Source of the DNA: Enterobacter asburiae
GTDB taxonomy: Bacteria; Pseudomonadota; Gammaproteobacteria; Enterobacterales; Enterobacteriaceae
Length of the DNA: 64,000 nt
NCBI RefSeq assembly: GCF_021440515.1
Contig: NZ_JAKCMV010000049.1
Location: 62,001-126,000 of the forward strand
Direction of reading: 5' to 3'
Numbering within the stretch: the stretch's first letter is position 1; each line of letters starts with the position of its first letter. The notes under the pieces were generated by a model. That model did no database searches. It had not been told where the DNA came from and saw nothing but the letters and a program-made list of their open reading frames with translations. Below, piece after piece: positions 9,873-19,249 of this stretch. The position numbers and the translations under genes are program-made.

Positions 9873-11141
9873 ATGGAAAATAAACGCATTCCCCAAGCCA
9901 CGTCGCCCCTGGTCGCGTGGCTTTCTTATCTGGAAAACCTGCACAGTAAAACCATCGATATGGGGCTTGAGCGCGTAAGCCAGGTCGCCGCGCGTCTGGA
10001 CGTGTTAAAGCCTGCTCCTTTCGTTTTTACCGTGGCGGGAACCAACGGTAAAGGCACGACCTGCCGCACGCTGGAATCGGTGCTGATGGCCGCCGGTTAC
10101 AAGGTTGGCGTGTACAGCTCGCCGCATCTGGTGCGCTATACCGAGCGCGTGCGCATTCAGAACGGCGAACTGCCGGAATCCGCGCATACGGCCTCGTTTG
10201 CGGAAATCGAAGCGGCGCGCGGTGAGACCTCATTAACCTATTTCGAGTACGGCACGCTGTCGGCGCTGTGGCTGTTCAAGCAGGCGCAGCTCGATGTAGT
10301 TATCCTCGAAGTGGGTCTGGGCGGGCGTCTGGATGCAACTAACATGGTAGATGCCGACGTGGCGGTTGTCACCAGCATCGCGCTGGATCACACTGACTGG
10401 CTGGGGCCGGATCGCGAAAGCATTGGCCGTGAAAAAGCCGGGATTTTCCGCGCCGGTCGTCCTGCCGTCGTTGGCGAGCCGGACATGCCGCACACCATCG
10501 CCGATGTCGCACGGGAGAAGGGCGCACGGCTGCTGCGTCGCGACGTTGACTGGCGCTATGAGGTGAAGGCTGATAGCTGGCGCTTTAGCGACGCGCAGGG
10601 CGCGCTCGACAATCTGCCGCTGCCGCAGGTGCCGCAGCCTAACGCGGCGACCGCGCTGGCGGCGCTGCGTGCCAGCGGTCTGGACGTGAGCGAGCAGGCG
10701 ATCCGCGACGGTATTAAGAATGCGATTTTGCCGGGCCGTTTTCAGACTGTCAGCGAGTCACCGCGCGTGATCCTCGACGTGGCGCACAACCCACATGCGG
10801 CCGCTTATCTTGCCGGACGTCTTAAATCGTTACCTAAAACCGGGCGCGTGCTGGCGGTAATCGGTATGCTGCATGATAAAGACATCGCGGGGACGCTGGC
10901 CTGCATGGAGACTGTGGTCGATTGCTGGTATTGTGCTCCTCTGGAAGGGCCACGCGGCGCTACGGCTGAGCAGTTGATGGAACATCTCGGCAAAGGCGAA
11001 ATCTACACCAGCGTGGCGCAGGCCTGGCACGCTGCGATGGCGGATGCTAAACCAGAAGATACCGTGCTGGTGTGTGGTTCGTTCCACACCGTTGCACATG
11101 TCATGGAAGTTATGGACGCGGGGAGAACCGGTGGCGAGTAA
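9873..11141 (+). CDS. folC: Bifunctional dihydrofolate synthase / folylpolyglutamate synthase
   Basis: Adds L-glutamate to dihydropteroate to make dihydrofolate and then extends the polyglutamate tail of folates, using ATP; Mur-ligase family, cytoplasmic. 422 aa, the usual length. The P-loop is VAGTNGKGTTC (residues 54-64). Also visible are the metal-site segment EVGLGGRLDATN, the TSIALDHTDWLG motif and the C-terminal-domain motif LPGRFQ with DVAHNPHA. The last 11 bases overlap the GTG start of dedD, indicating co-translation as in E. coli folC-dedD. Confidence 0.97.
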   Translation: MENKRIPQATSPLVAWLSYLENLHSKTIDMGLERVSQVAARLDVLKPAPFVFTVAGTNGKGTTCRTLESVLMAAGYKVGVYSSPHLVRYTERVRIQNGELPESAHTASFAEIEAARGETSLTYFEYGTLSALWLFKQAQLDVVILEVGLGGRLDATNMVDADVAVVTSIALDHTDWLGPDRESIGREKAGIFRAGRPAVVGEPDMPHTIADVAREKGARLLRRDVDWRYEVKADSWRFSDAQGALDNLPLPQVPQPNAATALAALRASGLDVSEQAIRDGIKNAILPGRFQTVSESPRVILDVAHNPHAAAYLAGRLKSLPKTGRVLAVIGMLHDKDIAGTLACMETVVDCWYCAPLEGPRGATAEQLMEHLGKGEIYTSVAQAWHAAMADAKPEDTVLVCGSFHTVAHVMEVMDAGRTGGE

Positions 11142-11826
11142 GTTTCAGAACCGTTTAACAGGAACCATTGTGCTGGTTGCGCTCGGGGTGATTATTCTCC
11201 CCGGTTTGCTCGACGGGCAGAAAAAGCATTATCAGGACGAATTTGCCGCGATCCCGCTGGTGCCTAAGCCTGGCGATCGCGACGAGCCTGACATGTCGCC
11301 TGCGGCGACCCAGGCGCTGCCTGCGCAGCCTCCGGAAGGGGCGGCAGAAGAGGTGCGGGCAGGGGATGCCGCGGCGCCTTCGCTGGATCCTTCTCGTCTG
11401 GCGATAAGCACCAGCAGCGATATCGATCCTGTTCCGGTGCCGGTCGAACAGCCAAAACCTGTCGAAAAACCAAAAGCCGTTGATAAGCCGAAACCGCAGC
11501 GCGATAAAACCGCCGATCAGCTTGCGGCGGCGTCAGAAACGCCGCCTCCGGCCAAACCTGCCCAGCAGGATGCAGCCCCTACAGGTAAAGCCTATGTGGT
11601 GCAGCTCGGCGCGTTAAAAAATGCCGATAAGGTCAACGAGGTGGTGAGTAAACTGCGCGGCGCGGGATATCGTGTTTACACTTCACCTTCCACGCCGGTG
11701 CAGGGTAAAATCACCCGCATCCTGGTTGGGCCTGAAGCATCGAAAGATAAGCTTAAAGGGTCGCTGGGTGAGCTGAAGCAGATCTCCGGTCTGAGCGGTG
11801 TGGTGATGAACTACAGCGCGAACTGA
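11131..11826 (+). CDS. dedD: Cell division protein DedD (SPOR domain)
   Basis: Non-essential septal-ring protein; its periplasmic SPOR domain binds denuded peptidoglycan at the division site. About 231 aa: a short cytoplasmic tail (MASKFQNRL), one membrane helix (TGTIVLVALGVIILPGLL), a charged Pro/Lys-rich linker with repeated PKP/VEKPK units (about residues 108-150), then a SPOR domain beginning GKAYVVQLGALKNADKV. The start is GTG at 11131 with GGGAGAA upstream and matches the E. coli N-terminus; an in-frame ATG at 11044 lies within folC and was rejected. The linker makes it a little longer than the 220-aa E. coli protein. Confidence 0.94.
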   Translation: MASKFQNRLTGTIVLVALGVIILPGLLDGQKKHYQDEFAAIPLVPKPGDRDEPDMSPAATQALPAQPPEGAAEEVRAGDAAAPSLDPSRLAISTSSDIDPVPVPVEQPKPVEKPKAVDKPKPQRDKTADQLAAASETPPPAKPAQQDAAPTGKAYVVQLGALKNADKVNEVVSKLRGAGYRVYTSPSTPVQGKITRILVGPEASKDKLKGSLGELKQISGLSGVVMNYSAN

Positions 11827-11834
11827 CAGGAATC

Positions 11835-11951
11835 CCCCTCACCCCGCCCTCTCCCCTGAGGGGAGAGGGTGAAAATCGCCTCGAGCGAGTTTGTAACATA
11901 CTGCATCGTACAGTTCCCTCTACCCTCCGGGGAGAGGATTAGGGTGAGGGG
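11835..11951. repeat. GC-rich interspersed inverted repeat, dedD-cvpA gap
   Basis: A unit of about 117 bp with outer inverted arms CCCCTCACCCC (11835-11845) and AGGGTGAGGGG (11941-11951). Next to the left arm is a perfect 10-bp hairpin CCCTCTCCCC-TGA-GGGGAGAGGG (11847-11869). The right half is an imperfect mirror. Related cores occur at about 19134, 19205 and 61606. It is not REP or ERIC. It could act as dedD terminator and 3'-end stabiliser. Confidence 0.8.
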
Positions 11952-12004
11952 CGTTGAACATTTTTTCAGCGCCTTTTTTATTTACGCGTGGAAAGGAAAT
12001 CCCT

Positions 12005-12020
12005 ACGCAAACGTTTTCTT
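12005..12020 (+). promoter_or_regulatory. PurR operator (PUR box) of cvpA-purF
   Basis: ACGCAAACGTTTTCTT matches the PurR consensus ACGCAAACGTTTNCNT at every defined base. A -10-like TAGAAT follows at 12028-12033, so the repressor would sit over the -35 region. Purine-dependent repression of cvpA-purF by PurR is known in E. coli. Confidence 0.92.
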
Positions 12021-12076
12021 TTTCTGTTAGAATTCGCCCCGAACTGGATGACAGGGCGTTTAATCGTGGGACACAT

Positions 12077-12565
12077 ATGGTCTGGATTGATTACGCCATC
12101 ATTGCGGTGATTGGTTTTTCCTGTCTGGTAAGCCTGATCCGTGGCTTTGTTCGTGAAGCGTTATCGCTGGTGACATGGGGTTGTGCTTTCTTTGTTGCCA
12201 GTCATTACTACACTTACCTGTCTGTCTGGTTCACGGGCTTTGAAGATGAACTGGTCCGAAATGGAATCGCGATTGCGGTGCTGTTTATCGCAACGCTGAT
12301 TGTCGGCGCTATCGTGAACTTTGTGATAGGTCAGCTGGTCGAGAAAACCGGTCTGTCAGGGACGGACAGGGTGCTCGGGATCTGTTTCGGCGCGCTGCGA
12401 GGCGTGTTGATTGTAGCCGCGATACTGTTCTTCCTTGATACCTTTACCGGGTTCTCAAAAAGTGAAGACTGGCAAAAATCGCAGCTCATTCCTGAGTTCA
12501 GCTTCATCATCAGATGGTTCTTTGACTATCTGCAAAGCTCGTCGAGTTTCTTGCCCAGAGCTTAA
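12077..12565 (+). CDS. cvpA: CvpA family membrane protein
   Basis: 162-aa inner-membrane protein with four hydrophobic segments, first recognised as required for colicin V production and later linked to envelope and bile-salt tolerance; its molecular activity is unresolved. The N-terminus [13 protein letters not shown] matches E. coli. The conserved loop [13 protein letters not shown] follows the first helix, and [15 protein letters not shown] precedes the last. The ATG at 12077 was chosen by homology; the longer reading frame from 11954 runs through the PUR box and promoter. purF starts 14 bp downstream, in the same PurR operon. Confidence 0.95.
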   Translation: MVWIDYAIIAVIGFSCLVSLIRGFVREALSLVTWGCAFFVASHYYTYLSVWFTGFEDELVRNGIAIAVLFIATLIVGAIVNFVIGQLVEKTGLSGTDRVLGICFGALRGVLIVAAILFFLDTFTGFSKSEDWQKSQLIPEFSFIIRWFFDYLQSSSSFLPRA

Positions 12566-12579
12566 CGAGGAAAAGACGA

Positions 12580-14097
<1,518 letters not shown>

Positions 14098-14108
14098 TCC
14101 TGCCGCAG

Positions 14109-14128
14109 GTGAGGGCGCATGCCCTCAC
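14109..14128 (+). terminator. Hairpin after purF
   Basis: Perfect 8-bp stem GTGAGGGC-GCAT-GCCCTCAC just after the purF stop. The T-run is poor (TTGCAA), so it may be a weak or factor-dependent terminator or a 3'-end stabiliser. Confidence 0.5.
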
Positions 14129-14186
14129 TTGCAACTCCCCGTAAAATCCTGCACAGTCAGCCCTGAAATCAGTAAGGGCGAGAATC

Positions 14187-14756
14187 ATGAAACGACTCAT
14201 AGTAGGGCTTAGCGGTGCCAGCGGCGCGATTTACGGCGTGCGCCTGTTACAGATTTTGCGCGACGTCGCCGGGGTGGAAACCCATCTGGTGATGAGCCAG
14301 GCGGCGCGCCAGACGCTCTCTCTGGAAACCGATCTGTCTCTGCGCGACGTGCAGGCTCTGGCCGACGTGGTTCACGATGCCCGTGATATCGCCGCCAGCA
14401 TCTCCTCGGGCTCGTTTAAAACCGCTGGCATGGTAATCCTGCCGTGTTCCATCAAAACGCTCTCCGGCATTGTGAACAGCTATACCGACACCCTGGTAAC
14501 CCGCGCGGCGGACGTGGTGCTAAAAGAGCGCCGTCCGCTGGTGCTGTGCGTGCGTGAAACGCCGCTGCATCTGGGGCATCTGCGCTTAATGACCCAGGCG
14601 GCGGAGCTGGGCGCGGTGATCATGCCGCCGGTTCCCGCGTTTTATCATCGCCCGCAGTCGCTCGATGACGTGATTAACCAGACGGTTAACCGCGTGCTGG
14701 ATCAGTTCGATATCGACCTTCCTGAAGATCTCTTCACCCGCTGGCAGGGCGCATGA
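14187..14756 (+). CDS. ubiX: Flavin prenyltransferase UbiX
   Basis: Joins dimethylallyl monophosphate to reduced FMN, making the prenyl-FMN cofactor that UbiD needs to decarboxylate the ubiquinone precursor octaprenyl-hydroxybenzoate. 189 aa, normal for the family. The N-terminal flavin-binding motif GLSGASGAIYGVR begins at residue 7; further motifs are SSGSFKTAGM with PCSIKTLSGI, and RETPLHLGHLRLM. It stands alone between the purF hairpin and the argT regulatory region. ATG 14187, preceded by AAGGGCGAG. Confidence 0.96.
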   Translation: MKRLIVGLSGASGAIYGVRLLQILRDVAGVETHLVMSQAARQTLSLETDLSLRDVQALADVVHDARDIAASISSGSFKTAGMVILPCSIKTLSGIVNSYTDTLVTRAADVVLKERRPLVLCVRETPLHLGHLRLMTQAAELGAVIMPPVPAFYHRPQSLDDVINQTVNRVLDQFDIDLPEDLFTRWQGA

Positions 14757-14761
14757 CGTTA

Positions 14762-14778
14762 TGCACGCTTAGCGTGCA
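14762..14778. promoter_or_regulatory. NtrC-like palindrome upstream of argT
   Basis: TGCACGCTTAGCGTGCA is a perfect 17-bp palindrome with the TGCAC-N7-GTGCA geometry of NtrC (GlnG) sites. It lies about 190 bp upstream of the sigma-54 promoter, a plausible enhancer distance. It starts 6 bp after the ubiX stop, so a 3' hairpin of ubiX is the alternative. Confidence 0.5.
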
Positions 14779-14964
14779 TGATAAGGCACGTTGCCCTGTT
14801 TCAGGGCAATTATGCAACCGCGATCATATCCTCGACATTTAATTCGTTTTTTCCCTTTTTCTCTCTGCGGTTCGTTCGGCAGACCTGCTATCTTTCACCA
14901 TTAAGGCAATATCGCAACGTTTTGTTAACATATTTAACGTCGAATTTTTGACCCGACGGCAATG

Positions 14965-14980
14965 TGGCATAAGACCTGCA
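14965..14980 (+). promoter_or_regulatory. Sigma-54 promoter of argT
   Basis: TGGCATAAGACCTGCA fits the sigma-54 -24/-12 pattern TGGCAYR-N4-YTGCW with the invariant GG and GC exactly 12 bp apart. Transcription would start near 14990, leaving a leader of about 55 nt. Nitrogen-regulated sigma-54 expression of argT is established in enteric bacteria. Confidence 0.8.
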
Positions 14981-15046
14981 AGAGAAGCCTGCAACACAAC
15001 ACACAACACAATACATAATAAAATCACGGTTCTTGAGGGTAAATGT

Positions 15047-15829
15047 ATGAAGAAGACGGTTCTGGCTCTGTCTTTACTCGTGGGGTTAAGTGCAGCAGCA
15101 GGTAGCTATGCGGCGCTTCCACAGACGGTTCGTATCGGTACAGACGCAACCTACGCGCCATTCTCCTCGAAAGATGCGAAAGGCGAGTTCGTAGGGTTTG
15201 ATATCGATCTGGGAAATGAGATGTGCAAACGCATGGAGGTGAAGTGCACATGGGTGGGCAGCGACTTCGACGCGCTGATCCCGTCGCTGAAAGCCAAGAA
15301 AATTGACGCCATTATCTCCTCACTCTCCATCACCGAAAAACGCCAGCAGGAGATTGCCTTCTCTGACAAGCTCTACGCGGCGGACTCGCGTTTGATTGCG
15401 GCGAAAGGCTCCCCAATCAAGCCAACCATCGACTCGCTGAAAGGCAAGCATGTGGGCGTGCTGCAAGGCTCAACGCAGGAAGGTTACGCGAATGCTAACT
15501 GGCGCGAGAAGGGCGTCGACGTGGTGGCGTATCAGAACCAGGATCTGATTTATTCCGATCTGGCGGCCGGACGCCTGGACGCGGCGTTCCAGGATGAAGT
15601 CGCGGCGAGCGAAGGCTTCCTGAAACAGCCTGCGGGCAAAGAGTACGCCTTTGCTGGCCCATCCGTTAAGGACAAAAAATACTTTGGCGACGGCACCGGT
15701 ATTGGCCTGCGCAAAGATGATACCGAGCTGAAAGCGGCGTTCGATAAAGCCTTTACCGAGCTGCGCAAAGACGGTACCTACGACAAACTGGCGAAGAAAT
15801 ACTTCGATTTTGACGTCTACGGTGACTGA
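15047..15829 (+). CDS. argT: Lysine/arginine/ornithine-binding periplasmic protein
   Basis: Periplasmic solute-binding protein (LAO) that delivers lysine, arginine and ornithine to the HisQMP transporter. 260 aa. The 22-residue signal peptide [22 protein letters not shown] is followed by mature [17 protein letters not shown]. Family-3 SBP signatures include [11 protein letters not shown] and the ligand-loop segment [11 protein letters not shown]; the Cys pair in [10 protein letters not shown] matches that of LAO/HisJ. The start is the ATG at 15047 after GAGGG; the 33-residue upstream extension would destroy the signal peptide. It is a tandem paralogue of hisJ, 240 bp downstream. Confidence 0.96.
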   Translation: MKKTVLALSLLVGLSAAAGSYAALPQTVRIGTDATYAPFSSKDAKGEFVGFDIDLGNEMCKRMEVKCTWVGSDFDALIPSLKAKKIDAIISSLSITEKRQQEIAFSDKLYAADSRLIAAKGSPIKPTIDSLKGKHVGVLQGSTQEGYANANWREKGVDVVAYQNQDLIYSDLAAGRLDAAFQDEVAASEGFLKQPAGKEYAFAGPSVKDKKYFGDGTGIGLRKDDTELKAAFDKAFTELRKDGTYDKLAKKYFDFDVYGD

Positions 15830-15846
15830 TCGTTACGGATGGGGCT

Positions 15847-15874
15847 GCACCATGGCGGGGAGCCGTCATGGTGC
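15847..15874 (+). terminator. Strong 12-bp hairpin after argT
   Basis: GCACCATGGCGG-GGAG-CCGTCATGGTGC: a 12-bp stem (one G-U pair) with a tetraloop, 18 nt after the argT stop. It lacks a T-run, so it more likely protects the argT mRNA 3' end or partly terminates. Its arms resemble NtrC half-sites but the spacing is wrong. Confidence 0.6.
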
Positions 15875-15888
15875 GTTACGGGTGTTAT

Positions 15889-15905
15889 CTCACCATTATG
15901 GTGCA
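15889..15905. promoter_or_regulatory. NtrC-like site upstream of hisJ
   Basis: CTCACCATTATGGTGCA agrees with the NtrC consensus TGCACCANNNTGGTGCA at all but the first two defined bases. It lies about 165 bp before the hisJ start. A sigma-54-like TGGCACATTAACGC at 16006-16019 lies in between but has its GG and GC one base too close. Confidence 0.55.
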
Positions 15906-16070
15906 TTCGTGCTTAATTAACGCTCAGGGAGTGCATAGTTAAGCATTCAGGGTGCAAATATTCCCATCGTTGAGGCATTATCTTTTGCCTTAACCATGGG
16001 ATTGATGGCACATTAACGCCACCCCGTCGTTGTAAAAATCCCGTAAGAATCCAGTCTGTTGAGGATAGAT

Positions 16071-16853
16071 ATGAAAAAACTGATGTTGTCCCTTTCTCTG
16101 GTGCTGGCCGTTTCCAGCGCGAGTGCGGCTTTTGCTGCCATTCCACAAAAAATTCGTATTGGTACCGATCCGACCTATGCTCCATTCGAATCGAAGAATG
16201 CGAAGGGCGAACTGGTTGGTTTTGACATCGATCTGGCTAACGAGCTGTGCAAACGTATCAAAGCGCAATGTACCTACGTTGAAAACCCGCTGGATGCGCT
16301 GATCCCGTCGCTGAAAGCCAAAAAAATCGACGTGATTATGTCTTCTCTCTCCATCACCGAAAAACGCCAGCAGGAGATTGCCTTCACCGACAAACTCTAC
16401 GCGGCGGACTCTCGTCTGGTGGTCGCGAAATCCTCTGATATCCAGCCAACCCTCGACTCCCTGAAGGGCAAGCGCGTAGGCGTGTTGCAGGGGACGACGC
16501 AGGAAACCTACGGCAACGAACACTGGGCGCCGAAGGGCATCGAAATTGTCTCTTATCAGGGCCAGGAAAATATCTACGCCGACCTGACCGCAGGCCGTAT
16601 TGATGCAGCGTTCCAGGATGAAGTCGCGGCGAGCGAAGGCTTCCTGAAACAGCCTGTGGGCAAAGATTACAAGTTTGGCGGTCCGTCCATTAAGGACGAA
16701 AAACTCTTTGGCGTTGGCACCGGTATGGGGCTGCGTAAAGAGGACAACGAACTGCGCGAAGCGCTGAACAAAGCCTTTGCCGAAATGCGTGCTGACGGCA
16801 CGTATGAAAAGCTCGCGAAAAAGTATTTTGATTTCAACGTTTACGGCGGCTAA
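16071..16853 (+). CDS. hisJ: Histidine-binding periplasmic protein
   Basis: Periplasmic receptor that captures L-histidine for HisQMP. 260 aa, with a 22-residue signal peptide (cleavage [12 protein letters not shown]). The architecture is the same as arg[12 protein letters not shown], Cys pair [32 protein letters not shown]. Identification as HisJ rather than a second LAO rests on order (argT-hisJ-hisQ-hisM-hisP) and similarity. The start is ATG 16071 with GAGGA upstream; a TTG 12 bp earlier was rejected. Some stretches are nearly identical to argT at the DNA level, including the [15 protein letters not shown] coding stretch. Confidence 0.96.
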   Translation: MKKLMLSLSLVLAVSSASAAFAAIPQKIRIGTDPTYAPFESKNAKGELVGFDIDLANELCKRIKAQCTYVENPLDALIPSLKAKKIDVIMSSLSITEKRQQEIAFTDKLYAADSRLVVAKSSDIQPTLDSLKGKRVGVLQGTTQETYGNEHWAPKGIEIVSYQGQENIYADLTAGRIDAAFQDEVAASEGFLKQPVGKDYKFGGPSIKDEKLFGVGTGMGLRKEDNELREALNKAFAEMRADGTYEKLAKKYFDFNVYGG

Positions 16854-16876
16854 TCGCCCCGTCTAATAACGTGCGG

Positions 16877-16897
16877 CCCCTCCCGTGAAGGGAGGGG
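16877..16897 (+). other. GC-rich hairpin in the hisJ-hisQ gap
   Basis: Perfect stem CCCCTCCC-GTGAA-GGGAGGGG, 23 nt after the hisJ stop and 44 nt before hisQ. In E. coli and Salmonella this gap carries the classical REP that stabilises hisJ mRNA and lets the binding protein be made in excess over the membrane subunits. This sequence is not a REP but could do the same job. Confidence 0.65.
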
Positions 16898-16941
16898 AAA
16901 AGACACGGTTTCACTACTCACGATACGACAGGGCACGCGGT

Positions 16942-17628
16942 ATGCTGTACGGATTTTCTGGCGTTATTTTACAAGGCGCGCTGGTCACCCTTGAGCTGGC
17001 ATTAAGCTCCGTGGTGCTGGCCGTGCTGATAGGCCTGGCAGGCGCGGGTGCAAAGCTGTCGGCCAACAAACCGCTGGCACTGATTTTTGAAGGCTACACC
17101 ACGCTTATTCGCGGCGTGCCCGATCTGGTGCTGATGCTGCTGATTTTCTACGGCCTGCAAATTGCCCTCAACGGCGTAACTGACGCGATTGGGATGAGCC
17201 AGATTGATATCGATCCGATGGTGGCCGGTATCATCACGCTGGGCTTTATCTACGGCGCGTACTTCACCGAAACCTTCCGTGGCGCCTATATGGCCGTCCC
17301 GAGAGGCCATATTGAAGCGGCGACCGCCTTCGGTTTTACCTCCTCACAGACGTTTCGTCGGATCATGTTCCCGGCGATGATGCGCTTCGCGCTGCCGGGT
17401 ATTGGTAACAACTGGCAGGTTATCCTTAAAGCCACCGCGCTGGTTTCGCTGCTTGGCCTGGAAGATGTGGTGAAAGCCACCCAGCTTGCCGGAAAGAGCA
17501 CCTGGGAGCCGTTCTACTTTGCCGTGGTGTGCGGCGTGATTTATCTGGTCTTTACGACTGTCTCCAATGGTGTGCTGCTTCTGCTCGAACGTCGCTACTC
17601 CGTGGGTGTGAAGAGGGCTGACCTGTGA
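16942..17628 (+). CDS. hisQ: Histidine/lysine/arginine/ornithine ABC transporter permease HisQ
   Basis: One of the two membrane subunits of the HisQMP2 importer. 228 aa with about five transmembrane helices. The coupling-helix motif EAATAFGFTSSQTFRRIMFP (EAA loop, about residues 130-149) contacts HisP. The start is the ATG at 16942 (MLYGFSGVILQ), as in E. coli; an in-frame upstream ATG at 16885 lies inside the hairpin and was rejected. The hisQ stop overlaps the hisM GTG start by 4 bases. Confidence 0.95.
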   Translation: MLYGFSGVILQGALVTLELALSSVVLAVLIGLAGAGAKLSANKPLALIFEGYTTLIRGVPDLVLMLLIFYGLQIALNGVTDAIGMSQIDIDPMVAGIITLGFIYGAYFTETFRGAYMAVPRGHIEAATAFGFTSSQTFRRIMFPAMMRFALPGIGNNWQVILKATALVSLLGLEDVVKATQLAGKSTWEPFYFAVVCGVIYLVFTTVSNGVLLLLERRYSVGVKRADL

Positions 17629-18338
17629 TTGATATTCTTCAGGAATACTGGAAATCGCTGCTGTGGACGGACGGCTACCGCTTCACCGGCGTGGCCATTA
17701 CGCTGTGGCTGTTGATTTCTTCCGTGGTGATGGGCGGCGTGCTGGCGGTGTTTCTCGCCATCGGCCGCGTGTCGAACAACAAATTTATCCGCTTCCCGAT
17801 CTGGCTGTTCACCTATGTGTTTCGCGGAACGCCGCTGTACGTGCAGCTTCTGGTGTTTTACTCCGGGATGTACACCCTGGAGATCGTGAAAGGCACCGAG
17901 ATGCTCAACGCCTTCTTCCGCAGCGGGCTGAACTGTACGGTGCTGGCGCTTACGCTCAACACCTGTGCCTATACCACCGAGATATTCGCGGGTGCCATTC
18001 GTTCCGTGCCGTACGGCGAGATTGAGGCGGCGCGCGCGTATGGCTTCTCCTCGGTGAAGCTCTACCGCTGCATTATTCTGCCGTCGGCCCTGCGTATCGC
18101 GCTGCCTGCCTACAGCAACGAAGTGATTTTGATGCTGCACTCCACCGCGCTGGCCTTTACCGCCACGGTGCCGGATCTGCTCAAAATTGCCCGAGACATT
18201 AACTCAGCGACCTACCAGCCATTTACCGCGTTTGGCATTGCGGCAGTGCTGTATTTGATTATTTCGTATGTCCTGATTAGCCTGTTCCGCAAGGCTGAAA
18301 AACGCTGGTTGCAGCATGTAAAACCTTCGACGCACTGA
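17625..18338 (+). CDS. hisM: Histidine/lysine/arginine/ornithine ABC transporter permease HisM
   Basis: Second membrane subunit of the importer, forming a pseudo-symmetric heterodimer with HisQ. 237 aa, inner membrane, about five helices. The EAA-loop motif is [17 protein letters not shown] (about residues 142-158). The start is GTG at 17625 within GTGATTGAT, overlapping the hisQ stop by four bases, so translation is probably coupled. hisP follows after 8 bp. Confidence 0.95.
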   Translation: MIDILQEYWKSLLWTDGYRFTGVAITLWLLISSVVMGGVLAVFLAIGRVSNNKFIRFPIWLFTYVFRGTPLYVQLLVFYSGMYTLEIVKGTEMLNAFFRSGLNCTVLALTLNTCAYTTEIFAGAIRSVPYGEIEAARAYGFSSVKLYRCIILPSALRIALPAYSNEVILMLHSTALAFTATVPDLLKIARDINSATYQPFTAFGIAAVLYLIISYVLISLFRKAEKRWLQHVKPSTH

Positions 18339-18346
18339 GAATGTAT

Positions 18347-19120
18347 ATGGCTGAGAACAAATTAAACGTTATCGATTTGCACAAGCGCTACGGCGAACAT
18401 GAAGTGCTGAAAGGGGTTTCGCTTCAGGCGAATGCAGGCGATGTAATCAGTATTATCGGCTCCTCCGGGTCGGGTAAAAGCACCTTCCTGCGCTGCATTA
18501 ACTTCCTCGAAAAGCCGAGCGAAGGCTCGATTGTGGTAAGCGGTCAGAACATCAACCTGGTGCGTGATAAAGACGGCCAGCTGAAAGTGGCTGATAAGAA
18601 CCAGCTGCGCCTGCTGCGCACCCGTCTGACGATGGTATTCCAGCACTTCAACCTCTGGAGCCACATGACGGTGCTGGAGAACGTGATGGAAGCGCCGGTT
18701 CAGGTGCTGGGCCTGAGCAAGCAGGAGGCCCGCGAGCGCGCGGTGAAGTACCTTGCGAAAGTGGGGATCGACGAGCGTCAGCAGATGAAGTACCCGGTGC
18801 ATCTTTCAGGCGGTCAGCAGCAGCGCGTTTCTATCGCCCGCGCGCTGGCGATGGAGCCGGAAGTGCTGCTGTTTGATGAACCCACCTCTGCGCTTGACCC
18901 TGAGCTTGTTGGCGAAGTGCTGCGCATCATGCAGAAGCTGGCCGAAGAGGGCAAAACCATGGTGGTGGTGACGCACGAGATGGGCTTTGCCCGTAACGTT
19001 TCCAACCACGTGATTTTCCTGCATCAGGGGAAAATCGAAGAGCAGGGACACCCGGACGAGGTGCTGGCGAACCCGCAAAGCCCGCGCTTGCAGCAGTTTT
19101 TGAAAGGGTCGTTGAAGTAG
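18347..19120 (+). CDS. hisP: Histidine/lysine/arginine/ornithine ABC transporter ATP-binding protein
   Basis: Cytoplasmic ATPase dimer that powers HisQM. 257 aa from this start. Walker [10 protein letters not shown] is at residues 38-46, the signature LSGGQQQR near residue 153, Walker B VLLFDEP near 173 and the switch histidine in VVVTHEMG. I preferred the ATG at 18347 ([13 protein letters not shown]) because GAGAA lies five to six bases upstream and it aligns with E. coli; the ATG at 18341 would add two residues. It is the last gene of the hisJQMP operon; a repeat follows 14 bp after the stop. Confidence 0.96.
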   Translation: MAENKLNVIDLHKRYGEHEVLKGVSLQANAGDVISIIGSSGSGKSTFLRCINFLEKPSEGSIVVSGQNINLVRDKDGQLKVADKNQLRLLRTRLTMVFQHFNLWSHMTVLENVMEAPVQVLGLSKQEARERAVKYLAKVGIDERQQMKYPVHLSGGQQQRVSIARALAMEPEVLLFDEPTSALDPELVGEVLRIMQKLAEEGKTMVVVTHEMGFARNVSNHVIFLHQGKIEEQGHPDEVLANPQSPRLQQFLKGSLK

Positions 19121-19133
19121 TTTTTGCCCTTCT

Positions 19134-19249
19134 CCCTCTCCCTGTGGGAGAGGGTTGGGGTGAGGGCATCAGACCGCAGTGCCGCCCAACCGCCCGGGTG
19201 TTCACCCTCTCCCTGTGGGAGAGGGCCGGGGTGAGGGCATCAGGCCGCA
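19134..19249. repeat. Two direct copies of the CCCTCTCCC hairpin repeat
   Basis: Copy 1 (19134 to about 19178) and copy 2 (19205-19249) each start with CCCTCTCCC-TGT-GGGAGAGGG and continue with GGGGTGAGGGCATCAG. They are direct repeats offset by 71 bp. They lie between the convergent 3' ends of hisP and the acetyltransferase gene; copy 2 supplies the acetyltransferase stop codon (TGA at 19242-19240). Related to the elements at 11835 and 61593. Confidence 0.8.

Noticed and set aside
16006-16019. Sigma-54 promoter of hisJ (TGGCACATTAACGC)
   Set aside because: The GG and GC elements are 11 bp apart instead of 12 and the -12 half is poor. I mention it as context but do not call it.
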